Source: Conoideocrella luteorostrata
Taxonomy: Eukaryota; Ascomycota; Sordariomycetes; Hypocreales; Clavicipitaceae
Direction of reading: 5' to 3'
Length of the DNA stretch: 64,000 nt
Assembly: GCA_032433595.1 (NCBI GenBank)
Contig: JASWJB010000054.1
Location: forward strand, 62,001-126,000
Shown: positions 57,676-64,000 of the stretch, piece after piece
Position numbering within the stretch: the first letter of the stretch is position 1
Layout of the letters: each line of letters opens with the position of its first letter
The notes under the pieces: model-generated
The model's database searches: none
Seen by the model: the letters and a program-made list of their open reading frames with translations, nothing else
What the model was told of the DNA's origin: nothing
Program-made: the position numbers and the translations under genes

Positions 57676-58346
57676 GACACTAATTCCGAAGGGACTTTGG
57701 AGTCGGATTGGCTGGCTAGATTTGATAGAGTGCTTAATCTGTGAGGATAGCACATTGAACAGGTATCTAAAAACTGAATGCGTTTATGTTTTGGTAGCAC
57801 TCAGTGAGTGTGGCTGTGTAGAAGCTACTCCAAATTTCGGCAAAGATGGCCATGTCAGCAACGTGTCAGCATTCATGCAGGCGATGGGGAGCACATGGAG
57901 TCGATGCAAATCAGCAGTCATACTATCTTTTGGACCCGCATGCATCGACATTCTGTTCGGGAGCCCATTTTCAATCACTTCTATCACTTAGGACACGACG
58001 AATAAGTTACTCATTCAGCCTTCTCCGCCAAATCAACGGTATGTCGAAATTCTTCACTATTTGACTTTATTTGACTAGCTGATGATACTAAAGAAAAGAC
58101 AGCTTTAAGTTTTCTGGCTAATCCTGGAAACAGATTTAGGGATTGTAAGTTTATGAATTGGAAATAGAACACTGCAGCATTCAAAGCCGGAATAGTCCGG
58201 TATCAGCTTCGTATGAAATCGTAGCCTACTGTTAAATTATGGTATTAGAGGTATAATATAAACATTTGTTCGGATACCAAAGTTTCACGATGCACGTCCA
58301 CCTAAATCGGAGCTATGTCATATTATCGGGTGCTCTTTCAGCATAA
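57676..58346. other. Intergenic; promoter of the 57675 gene
   Basis: No gene supported; the open frame across 57449-57991 (+) is antisense to the UstYa exon. Contains the TGTCAGC pair at 57853-57870. Confidence 0.55.
57853..57870. promoter_or_regulatory. Paired TGTCAGC elements, 11-bp spacing
   Basis: TGTCAGC at 57853-57859 and 57864-57870, same orientation, one helical turn apart, about 180-195 bp before the UstYa start at 57675. Confidence 0.6.
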
Positions 58347-59098
58347 CTACAGAATTTGTTTTTGGGACAACCTGGATACAGTATCTCCAGGCTCAACGTT
58401 TGACACAGTAAGAGGCTTTGTGGAAGAATCTTCTACTATCGATCTTATCCTCCCAGAATCTCCGCAATAGTGGATTGAACCCGCTCCATCAATAATTGGC
58501 TTTCCGGTCTTGCTGCGCCTGCTCGACATTTCGACCGTGTCGTCAGCCGCACAAACTACGGCCTTATTATATTATCAGTTAGCGTCCTGATTTGCTGGAT
58601 GAATATATTAGAAAAACACACCTGAGAAAGATAATCAATGCAGTGCATTAGGTGATCTGGATCATGAATCTGCTGAGCACTGTGATTGCCGATGATACTT
58701 CGTAAAGCGTCGAGACAGTGGAGTTGATGATACATCGAGATCCCATACCGCTCATAGTGCTCACCATGCTGCGACAAGACGTGCATATAAGGACTGACTT
58801 TTGTGAGATACAAGGCTTCATCATACAGGGAAAATTCGAATCCAAAATCCGGCCTCGAGTTGTGTGGAGCATTGATGACGCGAGCTTGAGACCTCATGGT
58901 ACTATGTTGACGGCCAACAGCAAGAGACTTGGAAGTTTTTCGGATGGAATTAATTTGGCAGTCGTTATACATCCGACCTCCTAGGAAGTTGTAAAGCCAC
59001 AGTCCGCTTAGAAGAACTGGCGGGACGCAGACCAGCCCAAAGACTAAGCGTCGGCGGCGCCAGTTCGACTGTCGCCCGATATTGTCCGAGTCCATCAT
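58347..59098 (-). CDS. UstYa-family (DUF3328) oxidase, short form
   Basis: Exons 58622-59098 and 58347-58562 (59-bp intron, CTAAC branch site) give 230 residues. N-terminal MMDSDNIGRQ with basic WRRRRL, one helix (VFGLVCVPPVLLSGLWLYNFL), then a short luminal part with HxxHC motif 1 (YHQLHCLDALR) and, across the intron, motif 2 (HLMHCIDYLSQ then AVVCAADDTVE). The family C-terminal HxCRDW/F block is replaced by an IHYCGDSGRIRS sequence. Shares an upstream region containing GCTGACT/GCTGACA with the gene at 59548. Confidence 0.82.
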
Positions 59099-59317
59099 TC
59101 TGTTTTATATAACAGGTATAATAATGATTCAAGTACAAGTGTATAGTCTTCACCTGGTGAGCAAACTGAGGGCCAGCGAGTCGGCGTCTCAGTCGCGGGG
59201 GCGGATCGTTGTAAGGGAGAACGGCAGGGCCTGATTATGCCGCCTATGGGTACGTTGGATACGGCTGTCGTACGCATTCTATGTACCGGGGTGGAGGCTG
59301 TTCAAAGAATGCAGCTT

Positions 59318-59353
59318 GCTGACTGTCATCACAAGTGTTGTGGGTTGCTGACA
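59318..59353. promoter_or_regulatory. GCTGACT/GCTGACA pair between two divergent UstYa genes
   Basis: GCTGACT 59318-59324 and GCTGACA 59347-59353, 29 bp apart, in the 450-bp divergent region between starts at 59098 and 59548. Confidence 0.5.
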
Positions 59354-59547
59354 TCTCTCGCTGAGTATGTGGGGGCGACGGATGACGGTACTGAGCGTAT
59401 GACTCTACACAATTTTAGCTCACTCGGATCCGTTCAACCAAATTATTGGCTGGACACATATTGCTGGCTCGTCCCTCTCACAATCCCAAAGTATTACTGT
59501 AAGGCTGCCAGCTTATTCCTGATATTTATCGCCTCACAAGTACTAGA

Positions 59548-60266
59548 ATGTCGTTGGAATCAGGCAAATATTCTTCACTACGGGGGGATGACAGCGATGA
59601 TGGTATTGTTGGTATTCGACCGAGAGCATCATGGTTCAAAATTCCTGCCCTGAGCATCATACTGGGATGCTTATGCTTGCTTCAGTCTTCCGTTCTGTTC
59701 TGGATGATAACACAACAAAATGTGTCCAGCCACGTAGTATTTAATGACGAGGCCCCATTTGGAACTGCTGTAACAGAAGAGGAAGTTGAGCATGCATGGA
59801 GCGTTTACAGTCTGCGTGAGTAGGCCTCTCGTGCACTTCGACGAAAAAATATGTATTCAATGGTATGATAGGGCTGACAGAGTAAACTCCGACAGCAAAT
59901 GCAGGGTTTGTGAGCATTCATAAACCTGAGGATCTGGGACTGAAGCCAAATCAAAATGTCGTATCAGGCGTTGATAATGTGTACATGATCTCGGCAATGC
60001 ACCAGCTACATTGTTTGAAGCAACTGCATACGACATTAGTGAGAGGCGACAGCGCATTCAACGCCACGACAGAGCGTAAGCATATACTCCACTGTTTGAA
60101 TTACCTAAGGCAAGGTATTTTATGCTCGGCTGATGGTACATTGGAGGGGCCGGATGATCACCCTGAACTGACTCACAGCCCGCTCAGTGGATGGGGAGTT
60201 CTTCATCAGTGCCGGTCGTGGAAGGATTTGATGGAGTTCAGGGATAGCCATTCCATTTCTCGGTAG
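59548..60266 (+). CDS. UstYa-family (DUF3328) oxidase, short form
   Basis: Exons 59548-59815 and 59896-60266 (80-bp intron) give 212 residues. Short tail, one helix (IPALSIILGCLCLLQSSVLFWM), EEEVEHAWSVY, then after splicing PNAGFVSIHKPEDLGL, HxxHC motif 1 (MHQLHCLKQLH), motif 2 (HILHCLNYLRQGILCSAD) and LHQCRSWKDLMEF. Both motifs are intact. The size and spacing match compact UstYa members. Confidence 0.87.
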
Positions 60267-60432
60267 TGTCGTGATACATAAACAATGATGTACTTCACGG
60301 TAACCCGTGCGACTCGTTGATTCTAGTGAACAAACGGAGTTGCCAAACTTAAGTGATAATGAATGCCACATGTCAACCATCCTTCGATGCCTTTAGATTT
60401 GTGTATGTTTGAGCTTCTCGATCCATATTGAG

Positions 60433-61164
60433 TCACACATGTACTGCATCTTCTCCCTTCTCCAACTTCTCGGTGAGTTCGCGTAGCATTTCGCGCTCTT
60501 CTTCCTGATACTTGGCGAATTTGCTGCATCCCATTCCTTCAATTAAAGCAGAAGTTTCTTCAGCGAGCCGCCTTGCCTCGTCCTCCTTGGCCCCTCCCTG
60601 CTTCCACATACTTGCAATGATGGTCCTTGTCGTCCCCAAAGCCTGTGGGGAATCCGGGCCACACTTCTCGTGTGTCTGCATCACTGGTAAGACCTCGCGT
60701 GCCGCGGCTTCCGCAGAGGCGAAGTTGCCGCTACGTAGACTCAGACCCGACATCATGTTAAGCCAAGAGTATTGAATCCTCCCTTCGGTAGTGGCAATCA
60801 ACTTGGATATGGTCTCCTCCTCGTCCTTAGGACGATCAAGGAACTGCTGGATAGTGGCGATGCCAAGCAGCAGGTTGATCCAAGTGCGCGAGTCGGCAAC
60901 GTGAAGTTGTTGGGGGGCCACTGCGACCTCACGGGCTGAGAGAGTGGATTGGAGTTCGGAGAGCAGGTAGAGCAGCCGGTCATGGACGCAAAGTGAGCCG
61001 TCAAGCTTCATCCTCTCGATATCCTGGGGCTGGTAACAAGTAAGAAAGTTGCGTGCGACTGTAAACTCCATATCTTTCCAGAATGGTGTGTCAGGAACAT
61101 CGAAATCCCACTCAAACTTGGGCTCCTGCGAAGTAGCTGGCGGTTTCACGTCTGCCGTGGACAT
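60433..61164 (-). CDS. Hypothetical protein with TPR-like helices
   Basis: Single exon, 243 residues from ATG 61164 (MSTADVKPP); the frame is open further upstream without another good ATG. I do not recognise a named family. The sequence is largely helical, and the stretch around LNMMSGLSLRSGNFASAEAAAREVLPV to ALGTTRTIIASMW looks like kinesin-light-chain-type tetratricopeptide repeats. No signal peptide or membrane helix. The C-terminus is highly charged (EEEREMLRELTEKLEKGED). It lies inside the UstYa array but, unlike its neighbours, has no GCTGACA element upstream, so it may be a bystander. Confidence 0.65.
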   Translation of the reverse strand: MSTADVKPPATSQEPKFEWDFDVPDTPFWKDMEFTVARNFLTCYQPQDIERMKLDGSLCVHDRLLYLLSELQSTLSAREVAVAPQQLHVADSRTWINLLLGIATIQQFLDRPKDEEETISKLIATTEGRIQYSWLNMMSGLSLRSGNFASAEAAAREVLPVMQTHEKCGPDSPQALGTTRTIIASMWKQGGAKEDEARRLAEETSALIEGMGCSKFAKYQEEEREMLRELTEKLEKGEDAVHV

Positions 61165-62221
61165 TGTGGCGGAACAATGGAGTCTTACTTTTTCAAGACC
61201 AAACACCCGTAGTAATCTCGGATCGAACGGCACACGCGTATATGCAAATTGATGGTTGGATTGCAACGCACCTCAATTGCGGAGAACGGTGCACAGTTAT
61301 GCATCACGGCTGCGGTCAGAAGTCACGTGCGAGTCGTTGTGGTCATGCACCACCGTTGGTCGAGGACTGTCGTTGGTCATTCACAAAACACCGCGTTGAA
61401 TTACGTGGAATTCAATTAAATCCCTCAGACACTCGGAAATGCTGATATTCCTTACGAGCCAGCAGAAGCCTCGTTTCTAATCATAACAGAAGAGCTAAAA
61501 TTTAGTTGCAAGTCGTGGCGGTTAGCATCAGTGCACAATAGAAGACAAGGTCAAGCCACCTAACCTCTCGTCATCGGATGAATAGAAATACTAAGCAACT
61601 ATTAGGTTCAATGATTTTATGAAAGTCTGATGGAAATCTTGGATCGACGGAATCCAGGACGAAGTGCAGGTATGCATAGCCGTCAAATTCTTTTTCAAAT
61701 CAAAGAGAACTTCCTACTGCTAGCAACATGTCAGTTGTAGCTGTTCCTGGTGGTGCAAATCAAAGATGGCTTCCCATTGTAGCAGGGTGTGACGGTCTAT
61801 TGCTACTCCCAATGACAATGTCGTCAGTCGTCAAGGTCTGGCATTCGCATGATAACATAGCTCTCGGCTGCAAACGATTTTCTCCTCGGCAGCTATTAGT
61901 AGCTTCCCATCGAGGATTAGTGGACATAAAGTTACCAGACCATGTATTGTATGACATACGCACAACGTACGTGAAATCACGACGCATTCAGAAAGAGAGG
62001 AAAACATAGGCCATAAATTTTGGTCACTATTTCGCTGAAGAATGTCACAAGAAGTATGGGCCCATTTAAAGGTCATAATCACGCGTGACATGTGGGACGT
62101 CACAAGGCATCCTAAGGATATCACGAACGCTCTGGCGGTTGGAACTAATGAATTGCACGAAGATCATAAGATATCTCTTGTTCTCGCTTAACCTTTACAT
62201 TGACCTCAACGCTTTCATCGT
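61165..62221. other. Intergenic, no gene seen
   Basis: 1.06 kb with only short ORFs and no UstYa remnants recognised. Confidence 0.5.
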
Positions 62222-63179
62222 TCAATAGAAGACCCTTCCACCCCACCACATATCCGTCATCCTGATAGCCTGAACCGCATTGTCCTGAACCCAGCTTGTC
62301 ATAGCATCAAAGTCACGGCACTTGTGCTTCGTCGAGAAGTCCAGTGCGCTACCGGGTAACGATTGTCCCTGAACTCTCGTGAGGATTTGCAATATCGTGC
62401 TCAAATCACCCCAGCACATTGCTGCTTCTCGTAAACGATTTAGACACAAGTCTGCTCTATGCATAATGTTCTCATTGGACCCCTTGAAGGCTGGATTGCT
62501 AGAATAGGTGACATTATATCTACGGCGATTAAGATGCTGTCTCAGGAGGTTGACGCAAGCCAGCTCAACATATACTTCAGGGATCGCAAGAAGGTGTGAT
62601 TCGTCCCTGGGAACGTGTAAGAAACCTTCATCTAGCGTGATTTTTAGATCCGAAAGCCGTGACTTTGGTATAGCTATTGGGCTCTCTGCGAGATGATTAG
62701 TCTTGGTTTGGATACGAGCTTGGGCAACTTCGGCACCATTATAATAAACCTCTAGAGCCCAACTCACCCGGCAGGAAAGCTTGCCAATTCTTATCAGCTT
62801 CTTCAATGGGATCACCAAAATAATCCGACTTTGTAAATAATTCTAACCAAGGAAACATCTTCCACTCATAGTCGAGACCCTGCGTGATCGGGGTCCACGT
62901 CGTCCCGTGCGAACCACAGATGGTGTCATTTAGACTTGGATGCACCGCGCGATAAAAATTAAATGCTGCCAACGAAAAGAAAATAGCGACAAAAGTCCAC
63001 GCTAAACCTGATCTCCAGGTCAACAAAACCTGCAATTGAGTCATCAGGCGGACACAGTCGACAGCTAGCGGCACTACGACGCAAAGTTTGAACTGATCCG
63101 CTGGTCTTTTACAAGGCTCCTGGTATTTGATGTTTTCGCGCTTTTGGACTCTGAAGAACTTAGGGTAGCTCAGTTGCAT
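62222..63179 (-). CDS. UstYa-family (DUF3328) protein with both HxxHC motifs lost
   Basis: Exons 62768-63179 and 62222-62685 (82-bp intron, CTAAT branch site) give 291 residues. One helix (LAWTFVAIFFSLAAFNFY), EADKNWQAFLPESPIAIP across the splice, FLHVPRDESHLLAIPEV and the C-terminal KHKCRDFDAMTSWVQD are typical of the family. The first metal-binding motif, normally HELHC, reads VELAC, and the second, normally HVDHC, reads RADLC, although surrounding residues (VNLLRQ, LNRLREAAMCWGD) are well conserved. It may be a non-catalytic partner or a decaying paralogue. The frame is otherwise intact. The N-terminal 50 residues before the helix are unusually long; an inner Met is possible. Confidence 0.85.
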
Positions 63180-63214
63180 CGTTTGACTTGATCACGGTAG
63201 TCTAGGTCATGCTG

Positions 63215-63271
63215 TGTCAGCGTCCGTCAGCCCTTGTCAGCCCTTGTCAGCAACTTGTCAGCGACGTCAGC
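63215..63271. promoter_or_regulatory. Array of six TGTCAGC/CGTCAGC elements at about 10-bp spacing
   Basis: Direct copies start at 63215, 63225, 63235, 63245, 63256 and 63265, four TGTCAGC and two CGTCAGC, steps of 10, 10, 10, 11 and 9 bp. It lies in the 274-bp divergent promoter between UstYa genes starting at 63179 and 63454. Same-face spacing suggests cooperative binding by one regulator. Confidence 0.75.
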
Positions 63272-63453
63272 AGAGCAAGGCTGTTAGCCGAACAGGCAAT
63301 TGTCACGGATTGTTAGCGGATTCTGTGTAGCTGTTCAGCTCTGCATCCGTCCAAAGACGTGTCAAGTCAATTTGTGAGCTAGAAGTCATTGCAAATTTGA
63401 CATTTGAGTTCATTTACCACTCGTACATATTCTGTTCTTTACTCTCCGCTGAA

Positions 63454-64000
63454 ATGCTAGGAGCCTTGAAAGGGTGCCAAAGATACTTGCCACTTCCTTC
63501 CGCCAAAAACTTCGAGGATGAGGAACGAATCGCCCTCGAGAAGACACTCTCGGACAGGGAGAGTTGCTCGACTAAGCAAAGCGATGCAGAAACTTGGGAA
63601 AGCTTGGAGTCACCTGATCGACCAAAAAGTATACTAGAAAGATGCCAGATGTGGCTGTTGTTTGTCTCTGTGACGGCGTGCCTTGCTTCTTACATTGCGG
63701 TATTCACAACCCAAAATCAGTTGGAGAAATCGTGTCTGAGATTTATGGAACCTTGGCGTATGCTTGCTCTCATTTGCAAAGTTGGTATCGGATCTAATCA
63801 TTCTGAACAGACCCCTTTCGTCCGTTTGTTACTTACGAAACACGTCGGTTTGATTGGGAAGGGTGTCCGGAAGACTTTTGTGGAGGTGTCCAGCAGGAAA
63901 GATCGAAGAGGTGGGAAGATCTTTGGAACTGTGAGTGCTCTTACCGGAACAGTCGAGCGACTTTGCATTGATTCTAAATCGGATTATTAGACGGTTACCC
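63454..64000 (+). CDS. UstYa-family (DUF3328) protein, 5' part, cut by the window edge
   Basis: Exons 63454-63757, 63811-63930 and 63991 onward; introns of 53 and 60 bp. The N-terminal tail carries MLGALKGCQRYLPL and an acidic stretch, then one helix (WLLFVSVTACLASYIAVF). SCLRFMEPW follows and, after splicing, HPFRPFVTYETRRF, CPEDFCGGVQQERSKRWEDLW and N-Y-G-Y at the edge. The HxxHC region lies beyond the window. The GGVQ-type insert with two Cys is a variant seen in some UstYa members. Divergent from the gene at 63179 with the six-copy element array between them. Confidence 0.83.

Noticed and set aside
57449..57991. 180-residue plus-strand ORF
   Set aside because: It is antisense to the first exon and promoter of the UstYa gene at 57675, has no domain, and contains the TGTCAGC pair.
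59873..59879. GCTGACA inside the UstYa intron at 59816-59895
   Set aside because: It lies 17-22 bp from the acceptor and is more simply the splicing branch site (CTGAC).
1..64000. CRISPR array, bacterial operons or ribosome-binding sites
   Set aside because: Introns and gene families show fungal nuclear DNA; no regularly spaced repeat-spacer units exist.

Overview
The window is nuclear DNA of a filamentous ascomycete (Pezizomycotina). Genes carry short introns (about 49-108 bp) with GT-AG borders and CTAAC/CTAAT-type branch sites. The families present are typical of such fungi: reducing and non-reducing polyketide synthases, a Zn2Cys6 regulator, a bANK regulator, UstYa/DUF3328 proteins, an OPT transporter and Copia LTR debris. 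I cannot place the genus.

Region 1 (1-30.1 kb) looks like decaying secondary-metabolism territory. It opens with the 3' part of a highly reducing PKS carrying one in-frame TGA. Then come a Zn2Cys6 regulator, a 2-oxoglutarate/Fe(II) oxygenase, a methyltransferase pseudogene, and a GMC oxidoreductase pseudogene whose last codons are cut off by an internally deleted Copia element (target duplication GTTAC on both sides). Intact genes follow: aldehyde dehydrogenase, an ACS-type MFS transporter, a PTH11-like rhodopsin-domain membrane protein and a small esterase. The region ends in an AT-PT-ACP fragment of a non-reducing PKS with an in-frame TGA and both PT catalytic positions lost.

Region 2 (30.2-50.6 kb) is mixed. 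It has solo LTRs and a Gag remnant, a short-chain dehydrogenase, an aldo-keto reductase, an OPT transporter, a secreted ADP-ribosyltransferase of the heat-labile enterotoxin A-chain family, and an Ayg1-like hydrolase. A divergent nitroreductase / hydroxylaminobenzene-mutase-like pair could convert nitroarenes to aminophenols.

Region 3 (51.4 kb to the right edge) is the most interesting. A bANK-type regulator (basic region plus ankyrin repeats) is followed by seven membrane-anchored UstYa-family genes in about 10.6 kb, a 60-residue secreted peptide with one Lys-Arg site, and one TPR-like protein. The UstYa genes and the peptide gene all have TGTCAGC/GCTGACA elements in their upstream regions. 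The strongest is an array of six elements at about 10-bp spacing between the last two genes. I read this as an incomplete, possibly undescribed UstYa-type RiPP (dikaritin-like) cluster that continues beyond the window. The peptide-precursor role is inference; the gene structures and the motif positions are read directly.
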